Positions 54,534 through 62,294 of a stretch of 64,000 nt of DNA are shown one piece after another (position 1 is the first letter of the stretch; the number at the start of each line of letters is the position of its first letter). The DNA is taken from assembly GCF_014836415.1 (NCBI RefSeq), contig NZ_JACSQY010000007.1, forward strand, positions 62,001 through 126,000, written 5' to 3'. The notes under the pieces are model-generated. The model did not search any database, was not told the origin of the DNA, and saw only the letters and a program-made list of their open reading frames with translations. The position numbers and the translations under genes are program-made. The DNA is from Sporosarcina gallistercoris (lineage in GTDB: Bacteria > Bacillota > Bacilli > Bacillales_A > Planococcaceae).

Positions 54534-55019
54534 ATGAAAACTAGAACACTCGCAATAAACGGCATCATCGGCGCACTTTACGTCGCAGTCATGATTGTCA
54601 TCGCACCATTCGGCTTTACCAACATTCAGTTCCGTCTAGCCGAAATTTTTAACCACCTGGTCGTCTTCAACAAGAAATACTTTGCAGGCATCGTCATCGG
54701 TGTCTTTGTATCGAACTTACTACTCTCGGAAGTCGGCCCTATCGATCTTCTGTTCGGTGTCGGCCACACGATTCTCTCATTAAGCATTACCATTTTCCTT
54801 ATAAAGAACATCTCGAGCCCTGTGAAACGGATGCTGGTCAATACAGCCGTATTTACGACAACGATGTGCATCATCTCTTGGCAGTTGTATCTAGTATTAG
54901 GCTTGCCGTTCTGGGCTACGTGGGGATTCCTTGCCATCAGTGAATGTATCGTCATGGCGATTGGAATTCCACTGATGCATACATTGAACAAACGGATATC
55001 ACTCTCAAAATTGATTTGA
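54534..55019 (+). CDS. queT: QueT-family queuosine precursor transporter
   Basis: A 161-residue membrane protein with about five helices (NGIIGALYVAVMIVIAPFGFTNIQFRLAEIFNHL is a family hallmark), an S component of an ECF-type importer for preQ0/preQ1. The preQ1 riboswitch directly upstream supports the substrate. I start it at the ATG at 54534, about 10 nt after GGAG; the in-frame ATG at 54525 is only 1 nt after it. Confidence 0.94.
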   Translation: MKTRTLAINGIIGALYVAVMIVIAPFGFTNIQFRLAEIFNHLVVFNKKYFAGIVIGVFVSNLLLSEVGPIDLLFGVGHTILSLSITIFLIKNISSPVKRMLVNTAVFTTTMCIISWQLYLVLGLPFWATWGFLAISECIVMAIGIPLMHTLNKRISLSKLI

Positions 55020-55032
55020 CGGAGGTTGAAGT

Positions 55033-55263
55033 ATGTATCTGACAATTGAAGAGACTGCTGTCAAACTCGGAATGCCTGTTGAACAAGTACGTCAATATGT
55101 GTTGGACAAGCGAATTCGTTCCGTACACGATGGCACGCAGTTTTTGATAAACGAGGAGCAATTCGGTCTCTACTTTGAGCAATTAGAGCAGCTCAAGCAA
55201 CAAATCGACGAGTGGCGCAACGAGCCGATACCACCCGATCGTGATATTAAAGACGAAGACTAA
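55033..55263 (+). CDS. Small excisionase-like HTH protein
   Basis: A 76-residue protein with an N-terminal winged-helix of the excisionase/MerR type (YLTIEETAVKLGMPVEQVRQYVLDKRIRSVHDGTQFLI) and a C-terminal helical, Gln/Glu-rich tail. It follows queT by 13 nt, so it shares the riboswitch-controlled transcript. No mobile element is nearby, so it is probably a resident DNA-binding protein of unknown target. Confidence 0.82.
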   Translation: MYLTIEETAVKLGMPVEQVRQYVLDKRIRSVHDGTQFLINEEQFGLYFEQLEQLKQQIDEWRNEPIPPDRDIKDED

Positions 55264-55268
55264 AAAAG

Positions 55269-55301
55269 TGCGAGGTAATCAGAAATACTGATTGCCTCGC
55301 A
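55269..55301 (+). terminator. Terminator of the queT operon
   Basis: Perfect 14-bp stem TGCGAGGTAATCAG and complement with a 5-nt loop, followed by TTTTCGTTTT. Confidence 0.92.
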
Positions 55302-55372
55302 TTTTCGTTTTCATCAGGTTAAGGTGAAAAGCCTTTTTTAGTCGCTTACGAAGTTCAAGAGCTCCCTGGAGG

Positions 55373-55772
55373 TTTATGAGCACTTTTCGCCATTTATGAG
55401 CATTCCTCCATGTTTATGAGCACTTTCACTGATTTATGAGCATTCCTCCACGTTTACGAGCACTTTTACTGATATATGAGCGTTCCTTCACGTTTATGAG
55501 CACTTTCACTGATTTATGAGCGTTCCTTCACGTTTATGAGCACTTTCACTGATTTATGAGCGTTCCTTCACGTTTATGAACACTTTCACTGATTTATGAG
55601 CGTTCCTTCACGTTTATGAGCACTTTTACCGATTTATGAGCATTCCTCCATGTTTATGAGCACTTTTACCGATTTATGAGCGTTCCTTCACGTTTATGAG
55701 CACTTTCACTGATTTATGAGCATTCCTCCATGTTTATGAGCACTTTTCATGATTTATGAGCATTCCCGTAAG
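55373..55772 (+). repeat. TTTATGAGC tandem array 3 (20 x 20 bp)
   Basis: Twenty units at exactly 20-bp spacing from 55373 to 55753. Each starts TTTATGAGC; the following 11 nt alternate strictly between an ACTTTCACTGA type and an RTTCCTYCAYG type, so the true period is 40 bp. Changes are mostly single substitutions (TTTACGAGC at 55453, TTTATGAAC at 55573). It fills most of the 700-nt gap between the queT operon terminator and the BCCT transporter, reading in the same direction as both. The remaining 55775-55890 shows nothing I can identify. Confidence 0.95.
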
Positions 55773-55898
55773 TTGTTGCACCTCGCAGAAACATTAGTTA
55801 TAGGATTGCCCGTTTTTTGGTTTACCTTCATCGAATACCGTGAATAATAGAAACAGTTCATAAGCTTAGAAACCTACAGTGGCGTGCTGGCGGTACGG

Positions 55899-55927
55899 TT
55901 GCACTTCTTCAAAATCAATAGTATAGT
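55899..55927 (+). promoter_or_regulatory. Sigma-A promoter of the BCCT transporter
   Basis: TTGCAC, a 17-nt spacer, then TATAGT, 42 nt upstream of the ATG. Confidence 0.7.
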
Positions 55928-55968
55928 GGTAAACTGCTTGTGAAAACTATCTTCGCTAAGGGGGAACT

Positions 55969-57468
55969 ATGAGAAAAATATCAAATGTTTTTTATATAAC
56001 GATTGGTCTGATCGTGTTGGCCGTCGGCTACGGAGTTATTGATCCAGAACGTTTTGAAGCGGGAACTGGCATCGTCAAAAACTTTGTATCCACTGCGTTC
56101 GGTTGGTACTACATGTTATTAATGACACTACTATTCGGCGTCAGTCTCTACTTGATTTTCAGCCCATATGGAAAAATCCGGCTGGGGAAAGACACGGATC
56201 GCCCGCAATTCTCCACAATTACCTGGATTGCCATGCTGTTTTCTGCTGGAATGGGGATCGGACTCGTCTTTTATGGCGCTGCTGAACCACTTTCACATTT
56301 CGCCATTGACCCTGCAACTGCAGAGGCTGGAACGAATGCAGCTTTCAAAGAATCCATGCGTCAAACTTTCCTCCACTACGGACTACACGTCTGGGCACTC
56401 TATGGAATTGTTGCGCTCTGCTTAGCATATTTCCAATTCCGTAAAGGGGAACCAGGATTAATTTCAGCAACACTGAAGCCGATATTTGGCGATAAAATGA
56501 AAGGATTCTGGGGGACAATCATCGATGTTCTCGCAGTCTTTGCAACGTCATTCGGCGTCGCCACATCTCTCGGCTTTGGCGCTGTTCAAATTAATGCCGG
56601 CCTGAACTTTCTGTTCGGGTTTGAAATCGGCATACGGTCCCAATTCATTATCATTTCAGTCGTTACCGTTTTGTTCATCATGTCTGCGTGGTCAGGACTA
56701 AGTAAAGGAATACGCTATTTGTCCAATACGAACCTTGTACTAGCCCTCGCATTACTTGGGTTCATGCTTATTTTAGGACCTACTTTGCTCATCATGAACA
56801 TCTTTACAGATTCAATCGGAGGTTATATCTCCCACTTCATCGACCTGAGTTTGAGTACTGCGCCGTTAAATGCAGGAAATCGGGAATGGCTCGATACTTG
56901 GACGATTTTCTACTGGGCTTGGTGGATCTCTTGGGCACCTTTCGTCAGTATGTTCATTGCTCGTGTTTCAAAAGGGCGCACGATTCGTGAATTCATGGTA
57001 GGGGTTTTACTAGCTCCGAGTATTCTCAGTTTCGTCTGGTTCTCCGCATTCGGGACAACTGCGATTGAAATACAGAAATCCGGCGCTTCAGATCTTGCAT
57101 CTGTTGACACTTCACTTGTGGTTTTCCAGATGTTTAGCCAGCTTCCATGGGCGACGATTACTTCCGCATTTGCGATTTTACTCATCGCCTCCTTCTTCAT
57201 CACATCTGCCGATTCGGCGACCTTTGTACTTGGAATGCAGTCTACTTATGGCTCGTTAACCCCGCCTAACAGTGTGAAAATAGTATGGGGGTTCATACAA
57301 TCCGGAATTGCGGTTATCTTACTCTCTGTAGGCGGTCTATCCGCCTTGCAGAACACGATAATTATCGCGGCCTTGCCGTTTTCGTTCATCATCTTATTTA
57401 TGGTCGTTTCACTCTTCAAAGAACTGAAAAAGGAAGTTAAAACGAACAAGCATATGAAACATAAATAA
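55969..57468 (+). CDS. BCCT-family betaine/carnitine/choline transporter
   Basis: A 499-residue transporter with about twelve helices. The BCCT signatures are GMGIGLVFYGAAEPLSHF in helix 3 region and the tryptophan-rich FYWAWWISWAPFVSMFIARVSKGRTIREF. The GMGIG form is typical of Na+-coupled glycine betaine carriers such as OpuD/BetL. It imports osmoprotectants. The ATG at 55969 follows AAGGGGG. A single-gene unit with its own promoter and terminator. Confidence 0.94.
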   Translation: MRKISNVFYITIGLIVLAVGYGVIDPERFEAGTGIVKNFVSTAFGWYYMLLMTLLFGVSLYLIFSPYGKIRLGKDTDRPQFSTITWIAMLFSAGMGIGLVFYGAAEPLSHFAIDPATAEAGTNAAFKESMRQTFLHYGLHVWALYGIVALCLAYFQFRKGEPGLISATLKPIFGDKMKGFWGTIIDVLAVFATSFGVATSLGFGAVQINAGLNFLFGFEIGIRSQFIIISVVTVLFIMSAWSGLSKGIRYLSNTNLVLALALLGFMLILGPTLLIMNIFTDSIGGYISHFIDLSLSTAPLNAGNREWLDTWTIFYWAWWISWAPFVSMFIARVSKGRTIREFMVGVLLAPSILSFVWFSAFGTTAIEIQKSGASDLASVDTSLVVFQMFSQLPWATITSAFAILLIASFFITSADSATFVLGMQSTYGSLTPPNSVKIVWGFIQSGIAVILLSVGGLSALQNTIIIAALPFSFIILFMVVSLFKELKKEVKTNKHMKHK

Positions 57469-57472
57469 GCAA

Positions 57473-57510
57473 AACACCCGAGTCCAGATGAGGATTCGGG
57501 TGTTTTTTTT
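57473..57510. terminator. Terminator between the BCCT and metY genes
   Basis: Stem AACACCCGA/TCGGGTGTT followed by TTTTTT on the plus strand; the A-run on the other side lets it serve the convergent metY gene too. Confidence 0.92.
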
Positions 57511-57515
57511 GCAGA

Positions 57516-58805
57516 TTATGCGTTAATCGGTACAGCCTTTTCAATCGCCTGCGCCAGATCTGCGATGATGTCATCTGCCGCTTCAAGTCCAACCGAGAGA
57601 CGAATGAGTTCCTCAGTGACTCCTGAATTTTGCAAGTCTTCACCAGACAGCTGCTGGTGCGTTGTGGAGGCCGGATGAATAATTAGCGACTTCGCATCAC
57701 CCACGTTAGCTACATGTGACCAGACGGCCACATTGTCGATTACCCGGCGCCCCGCGTCGCGTCCGCCTTTGATTCCGAAAACGATAATGGAACCTGCCCC
57801 ATTTTTCAAATACTTCGCCGCAAGATCCGCCGTTGGATGGTCGTTGAGACCTGTGTAGGTTACCCATTCAACAGAAGGATGATCTTTCAAGAATGTTGCA
57901 ACCTTTTGTGCATTCTCGCCGTGACGCTGGATCCGCAAATGAAGCGTCTCCAAGCCTTGCAGGAAATTAAATGCACTGTCAGGATCGAGACAGGGTCCGA
58001 AATCACGAAGTCCTTGCACACGGAGTTTTGTCGCAAATGCAGCGCCTGCCGTGTCAATTCCATAGCGTAAACCATGATACGATTCGTCTGGTTCTGTGAA
58101 ACCAGGAAATCTCCCTTGCGTCCAGTCGAACCTTCCTGCATCTACCGCTACACCGCCAATTGTAGTTCCATGACCGCCAATCCATTTCGTTGCAGAATGG
58201 ATAACGACGTCAGCGCCAAATTCAATCGGATTGCATCCATATGGGGACGCAAATGTATTGTCAATTAAAAGGGGAACGCCATTTTCGTGTGCGATGGAAG
58301 CGACTTTTTCAATATCCAGCACTTGCAAGCTCGGATTGCCGATTGTTTCAGCAAATACACCTTTCGTTTTTTCCGTAATGGCACTGCGGAAGTTTTCCGG
58401 GTCGGCCGAGTCGACAAATTTCACCGTGATTCCGTACTTTGGCAACGTGGTGGCGAACAGGTTGTACGTACCGCCATAGAGGTTTGCTGCTGCAATGATT
58501 TCATCACCGGCTTCAGCAATATTTAAAATCGAAAATGCAATTGCCGCCATACCGGATGAGAGTGCAACGGCTGCAGCGCCTCCTTCTAGTAACGCGATAC
58601 GTTCTTCAAATACAGCGACTGTCGGATTCGTGATACGCGTGTAGATGTTGCCCGCTTCTTGAAGCGCAAACAAGTTTTTAGCATGGTCCGTATCACGAAA
58701 TACGAATGAAGTCGTTCTGTGAATAGGAACTGCTCGTGAACCTGTGGTTGGATCGGGTTCTTGACCACCGTGCAGCAAAAGTGTTTCGGGTTGAAAATTC
58801 GTCAT
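57516..58805 (-). CDS. metY: O-acetylhomoserine aminocarboxypropyltransferase (sulfhydrylase)
   Basis: A 429-residue PLP enzyme of the Cys/Met metabolism family. The PLP-Lys lies in VIHSATKWIGGHGTTIGG; upstream are SSGMAAIAFSILNIAEAGDEI and LYGGTYNLF. Length and the insert VDAGRFDWTQGRFPGFTEPDESYHGL are typical of O-acetylhomoserine sulfhydrylases rather than cystathionine synthases. It makes homocysteine (or methionine from methanethiol). An S-box riboswitch in the leader controls it. GGAGGTTATGTAA precedes the ATG. Confidence 0.94.
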   Translation of the reverse strand: MTNFQPETLLLHGGQEPDPTTGSRAVPIHRTTSFVFRDTDHAKNLFALQEAGNIYTRITNPTVAVFEERIALLEGGAAAVALSSGMAAIAFSILNIAEAGDEIIAAANLYGGTYNLFATTLPKYGITVKFVDSADPENFRSAITEKTKGVFAETIGNPSLQVLDIEKVASIAHENGVPLLIDNTFASPYGCNPIEFGADVVIHSATKWIGGHGTTIGGVAVDAGRFDWTQGRFPGFTEPDESYHGLRYGIDTAGAAFATKLRVQGLRDFGPCLDPDSAFNFLQGLETLHLRIQRHGENAQKVATFLKDHPSVEWVTYTGLNDHPTADLAAKYLKNGAGSIIVFGIKGGRDAGRRVIDNVAVWSHVANVGDAKSLIIHPASTTHQQLSGEDLQNSGVTEELIRLSVGLEAADDIIADLAQAIEKAVPINA

Positions 58806-58868
58806 TTACATAACCTCCGGAAATTAGATTGATGGAACTGCGCACACCGGACGGGTGATGGGGAAACT

Positions 58869-58899
58869 AAAAAAAATCCCCTTCTACCTAAAGAAGAGG
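58869..58899 (-). terminator. S-box-controlled leader terminator of metY
   Basis: Stem CCTCTTCT/AGAAGGGG around TTAGGT, followed on the minus strand by TTTTTTTT, lying between the aptamer and metY. It would form when SAM is bound. Confidence 0.9.
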
Positions 58900-58921
58900 A
58901 TCTGCCATTACTGGCACTTCC

Positions 58922-59035
58922 CCTTATCTTTCAGATCCAAAATGGATCTGTAGGAAGTAGCACCTTTGCAAGCTGGTAAGCTTGCCGGTTGCCGGGCATC
59001 GCAGGGCCTAGTCCCTCCGCCGCTCTTGATAAGAG
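58922..59035 (-). ncRNA. SAM-I (S-box) riboswitch
   Basis: On the minus strand the conserved core reads CTTATCAAGAGCGGCGGAGGGACTAGGCCC, then GATGCCCGGCAACC, then the P3/P4 region AAAGGTGCTACTTCC and a P1 3' strand GAAAGATAAG that pairs with CTTATC. All S-box landmarks are present. It senses S-adenosylmethionine and terminates metY transcription when SAM is high. Confidence 0.96.
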
Positions 59036-59069
59036 TATGTGACTTATTCAGTTTTCCATCTTGGAATTG

Positions 59070-59098
59070 AGTATACGTGCTTGAAAATAGAAAGTCAA
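59070..59098 (-). promoter_or_regulatory. Sigma-A promoter of the S-box/metY transcript
   Basis: On the minus strand TTGACT, a 17-nt spacer, then TATACT, ending about 35 nt upstream of the riboswitch. Confidence 0.8.
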
Positions 59099-59142
59099 CA
59101 GTTAAATCTAAATTATTAGATAGTTATGATGTTACAAATCAG

Positions 59143-59275
59143 ACAGGCGCTTTCCGCGGGCCCGATTTGCCGTATTTTTGCGTTCTTTGCAGAAAATTAG
59201 GCATCCCATTGCTCCTAACGCTACGCTTTTTCTGCAGGGTCTTCAATCTTCGCTGATTCCGCAGGAGTCGCCGTC
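59143..59275. repeat. Dispersed Bacillales-type GC-rich intergenic element
   Basis: A 130-nt element bounded by imperfect inverted ends (GACAGGCGctttccgcggg on one side, ccgcaggagtCGCCGTC on the other), containing CCGCGGGCCCG, TCTGCAGGGTCTTCAATCTTCGCTG and GGAGTCG. From general familiarity, sequences with CCGCGGAAAGCG at one end and GACTCCTGCGG at the other recur between genes in many Bacillaceae/Planococcaceae genomes. Only one copy lies in this window, so the repeat status cannot be shown here. Confidence 0.5.
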
Positions 59276-59337
59276 TTCCACTACAATCAACGGATTCTCA
59301 TAGGACATACAACTACATTGAACAAGAAGGATAAAGA

Positions 59338-59380
59338 AAAACCCGCAAACCAAAGTCTTGGCAGACATCGGCTAGCGGGT
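59338..59380 (-). terminator. Terminator of the secreted duplicated-domain gene
   Basis: Stem ACCCGC/GCGGGT with a long internal loop containing a second small pairing (AGCC...GGTT), followed on the minus strand by TTTTTC. Confidence 0.6.
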
Positions 59381-59389
59381 GGGTATTAA

Positions 59390-60055
59390 TTATTGAGCTG
59401 CGCCGTAGAAGATTTGGCCGCCTTTTAGGTTGATGATTTTGAGCATATTCGTGCGTTTTACGTAGATGCTTTTGAATTGTCCGCGTCCGTTTGCATCTTT
59501 TAATAGGATTGTGCGGTTGTTGTAGTTGTCTGAAACCACTACAGGTGTAAGTGTGCTGAGGTTGACGTGTGCTGAGAGTGTTTTATATTCCGGTAGATTG
59601 CTGATTACGTTTGCAGGCTTAGTTAGTGATGCATCAGGCTTCACTTCAGGTGCTGGGGCTGGGGCTGGTGCCGTTGTACTTGCTTTCACAGTCGTTTCAA
59701 GAACCACACCGCCTTTTAAGTTAATGACTTTGAGAAGCCCTGTCTTTTTCACGAAGACACTCTTGTACTGAGTACGGCCGTAGTTGTCAGAGAATAGAAT
59801 CACCCGTTTGGACACGTTGTCTTCTGTTACACGCGTAGTGAAGCTAGTGGGGTTGATGACGGAAGCAATTGATACATACTCTTCCAGACCTGTGATGTCC
59901 TGGTTCACTTGCTGACCGTAGTTGGAGTTCTGTTGAACGTGTGCGTACGAGCTCTGTGAATTTGTGTTTTGGTCTGCGTGTGCAAATGTCGCTGCTTGAG
60001 CACCTCCTGTGGAAATAAGTAGTGCGCTTACTGCTGTGATCAATGTCTTTTTCAT
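59390..60055 (-). CDS. Secreted protein with a duplicated domain
   Basis: A 221-residue exported protein with a signal peptide (MKKTLITAVSALLISTGGAQA, cleavage near residue 21-27). Two related segments follow: VILFSDNYGRTQYKSVFVKKTGLLKVINLKGG (about 88-120) and ILLKDANGRGQFKSIYVKRTNMLKIINLKGG (about 183-215), about 95 residues apart, each preceded by NxSxxT...VxxDN. They are joined by an Ala/Pro linker (TAPAPAPAPEVKP). I do not recognise the domain. It is likely a small extracellular or wall-associated protein; no sortase motif or lipobox is seen. Confidence 0.8.
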   Translation of the reverse strand: MKKTLITAVSALLISTGGAQAATFAHADQNTNSQSSYAHVQQNSNYGQQVNQDITGLEEYVSIASVINPTSFTTRVTEDNVSKRVILFSDNYGRTQYKSVFVKKTGLLKVINLKGGVVLETTVKASTTAPAPAPAPEVKPDASLTKPANVISNLPEYKTLSAHVNLSTLTPVVVSDNYNNRTILLKDANGRGQFKSIYVKRTNMLKIINLKGGQIFYGAAQ

Positions 60056-60174
60056 CTTGTTCCTCTCCTTTTCCGTTTGGGATACTTATATCATAACCCT
60101 CTAGTCTGAGAAGACGCTGAGATGATTATTAGGACTTGATGAGAAAATCGCGAGCGGACTTTAATGTTTCATCC

Positions 60175-60207
60175 CACAAAAAAAGAGCCTGCTGTTAGCG
60201 GCTCTTT
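60175..60207 (-). terminator. Terminator of cstR
   Basis: Perfect 8-bp stem AAAGAGCC/GGCTCTTT with a 10-nt loop overlapping the cstR stop codon, then TTTTTT on the minus strand. Confidence 0.9.
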
Positions 60208-60461
60208 ACTAATAGGTCGACAGCTTCTTTGACAAGCTCTTCCTTTTTTTGCGGATGATCCGACAATTCTTCGTTTTCCATACAGGCAATCAGGTTTGTA
60301 CTGACAATCAACCCAATGGTCCGATCGATTCCTGAGCGAGACGCAGATAGCTGCGTAATGACATCTTTGCATTCATCACCAGCTTCTATCATCCGTAGGA
60401 CTCCGCGAATTTGACCTTCTATTCGTTTTAGACGATTGACTACTTTTGCATCGTATTCCAT
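60195..60461 (-). CDS. cstR: Persulfide-sensing repressor CstR (CsoR family)
   Basis: An 88-residue DUF156 repressor. Cysteines are at exactly positions 31 and 60, as in staphylococcal CstR, and the residue at the CsoR copper-ligand His position is Asn56 (NLIAC), so it should sense reactive sulfur (persulfides) rather than Cu(I). Other landmarks: NRLKRIEGQIRGVLRMIE and LVKEAVDLLVKS. Its promoter contains a matching operator, so it is probably autoregulated. No persulfide-oxidation or rhodanese gene is adjacent in the window. Confidence 0.9.
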   Translation of the reverse strand: MEYDAKVVNRLKRIEGQIRGVLRMIEAGDECKDVITQLSASRSGIDRTIGLIVSTNLIACMENEELSDHPQKKEELVKEAVDLLVKSR

Positions 60462-60490
60462 GGATCTGGCCTCCTCTCTTCATTACCTCC

Positions 60491-60519
60491 ATGATATACC
60501 CCTTCCGGTATGAGGTCAA
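60491..60519 (-). promoter_or_regulatory. cstR promoter with embedded CstR/CsoR operator
   Basis: On the minus strand TTGACC, a 17-nt spacer and TATCAT form a sigma-A promoter. The pseudo-palindrome ATACC-N6-GGTAT (60496-60511) occupies the spacer, an arrangement suited to repression. Confidence 0.8.
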
Positions 60520-60704
60520 TGAATCATCCTCCTTCGACAAGAAAAGCGCGAAATTGTTCGAATTATGCTATACTTATAGAAGTGTTAACATTTTTATTGT
60601 TCCCCACCATTGGGCCAACCGCACGACACACTGTCTGTTTTTCTGAATGGCCATGGGTCTTCACAATTCGTAAGAAATCGAAACAGACTAGAGGAGGGAT
60701 TCGT

Positions 60705-60926
60705 TTGGCTTTTCCGCGTAAGGAACATCCTGTCTCTGATTTTATCGCAGCGCGTAAGATCGGCGAAAAAATTTCATTCACTCGTAATGATGTTTTCGTT
60801 ATTGGGACAATCCACAAAATCTTAGAGAACTCAGTAATTGTTGAAATTTCTGAAGAGGACGCCGATCTGATTGGAGCAGCTTCCACGCTGACCGTTGTCG
60901 CTCACAAAAATTACACAGTCGAATAA
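60705..60926 (+). CDS. DUF2187 family small protein (YkvS-like)
   Basis: A 73-residue protein whose core (KIGEKISFTRNDVFVIGTIHKILENSVIVEIS ... TVVAHKNYTV) matches the DUF2187/YkvS family, an SH3/KOW-like small barrel of unknown function. The start is the TTG at 60705 with AGGAGG 7 nt upstream; the longer upstream frame has no site and an unlikely sequence. It is divergent from cstR. Confidence 0.82.
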   Translation: MAFPRKEHPVSDFIAARKIGEKISFTRNDVFVIGTIHKILENSVIVEISEEDADLIGAASTLTVVAHKNYTVE

Positions 60927-60950
60927 TCTAGAGAGTACCGGCTTCAACTC

Positions 60951-60980
60951 CCGACAGACTGAGTCAGTTCTGTCGGTTTT
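60951..60980 (+). terminator. Terminator of the DUF2187 gene
   Basis: Stem CCGACAGA/TCTGTCGG with a loop that is itself self-complementary (CTGAGTCAGT), followed by TTTTG. Confidence 0.82.
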
Positions 60981-61054
60981 GTCGTCTGCTTTATTCATGG
61001 AGATCGCATGAGAGTACTCTTTAGTACATAGAATTGAAAGGGGATTGTCCTATT

Positions 61055-62281
61055 ATGAAAGAACAATTATTGGAACGTTTCATTCGCTATGCAAAGATTG
61101 ATACTGAATCCGATGAGAAGAGTCAGACAACACCTTCCACAACGAATCAGTGGGATTTGTTGCATCTATTGAAGGAAGAACTTTCAACGTTAGGTATGGA
61201 AGAGATTACGCTCGACGAAAACGGGTACTTATTCGCTACACTTCCCGCCAATACAGACAAGGAAATCCCTGTAATCGGGTTCCTAGCACACGTGGATACT
61301 TCACCTGATTTCACAGGGAAGAATGTGAATCCACAGCGTCATGATAATTATGACGGCAGTGATCTGGTTTTAAATGAAGACACAACCCTTTCAGTCAGTC
61401 GATTCCCCGAGCTCCAAAACTATATCGGACAGACATTGATTACTACGGATGGCACGACGCTTCTTGGTGCTGATGATAAAGCAGGTATTGCGGAAATCAT
61501 GACAGCGATGGCTTATTTCCAAGAGCATCCTGAAGTGAAGCACGGTAAACTTCGTGTTGCCTTCACACCGGATGAAGAAATCGGGCGTGGTCCCCACAAA
61601 TTTGACGTGGATGCTTTTGGCGTCGATTTTGCGTATACGATGGATGGCGGTCCGCTTGGTGAGTTACAATATGAAAGTTTCAATGCAGCCGGGGCGCGGG
61701 TCACGTTCAAAGGAACAAATGTCCACCCAGGAACTGCAAAAGGGAAAATGATCAACTCCATTTTACGTGCACAAGAATTCCAAGCGGCAATGCCTGCTTT
61801 AGAGATTCCTGAGTTGACAGATGGGCGTGAAGGTTTCATCCACTTAATGGACATTCAAGGATCTGTTGAAAAGACCGTGTTGGACTATATCATTCGTGAC
61901 TTCGATAGGGATTCGTATGAAGCACGCAAAAAACTGTTCTTTGACACAGTCGCTCAGATGCGATCGGATTATGGCGAAGAAGCGGTGGTACTGGAATTAG
62001 AAGACCAATACTTCAATATGGGCGAGAAGATTATGCCGCATATGGAAATCGTCGATATCATTTCAGAAGCATTCAGCAACCTGGGGATTACACCAATCGT
62101 TGAACCGATCCGAGGCGGGACTGACGGATCACAGCTCTCCTATATGGGTATACCAACACCTAATATTTTTGCCGGTGGGGAAAACTTCCACGGTCGCTAT
62201 GAATTTGTCTCTGCCGAAACAATGGAAAAAGCGGCACAAGTGATTATTGAAACTGTAAAGTTGTACGAATCTCGCGCATAA
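61055..62281 (+). CDS. pepT: Peptidase T (tripeptide aminopeptidase)
   Basis: A 408-residue M20-family di-zinc aminopeptidase that removes the N-terminal residue from tripeptides in the cytosol. Metal and catalytic motifs: [10 protein letters not shown] (His and catalytic Asp), [13 protein letters not shown] (bridging Asp), [14 protein letters not shown] (catalytic Glu), [14 protein letters not shown], and [30 protein letters not shown] near the end. The ATG at 61055 follows AAAGGGG; the in-frame start at 61034 overlaps it. Confidence 0.96.
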   Translation: MKEQLLERFIRYAKIDTESDEKSQTTPSTTNQWDLLHLLKEELSTLGMEEITLDENGYLFATLPANTDKEIPVIGFLAHVDTSPDFTGKNVNPQRHDNYDGSDLVLNEDTTLSVSRFPELQNYIGQTLITTDGTTLLGADDKAGIAEIMTAMAYFQEHPEVKHGKLRVAFTPDEEIGRGPHKFDVDAFGVDFAYTMDGGPLGELQYESFNAAGARVTFKGTNVHPGTAKGKMINSILRAQEFQAAMPALEIPELTDGREGFIHLMDIQGSVEKTVLDYIIRDFDRDSYEARKKLFFDTVAQMRSDYGEEAVVLELEDQYFNMGEKIMPHMEIVDIISEAFSNLGITPIVEPIRGGTDGSQLSYMGIPTPNIFAGGENFHGRYEFVSAETMEKAAQVIIETVKLYESRA

Positions 62282-62294
62282 GGGGGACGTTACC

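Noticed and set aside
55033..55263. Phage excisionase marking a mobile element
   Set aside because: No integrase, attachment repeats or phage genes nearby; it is in an operon with queT.
55373..55772. CRISPR array
   Set aside because: Conserved and variable parts are 9 and 11 nt, the variable parts recur in alternation rather than being unique, and no cas genes are present.
60195..60461. Copper sensor CsoR
   Set aside because: The His ligand position is Asn56 and the two Cys are at 31 and 60, the CstR pattern.
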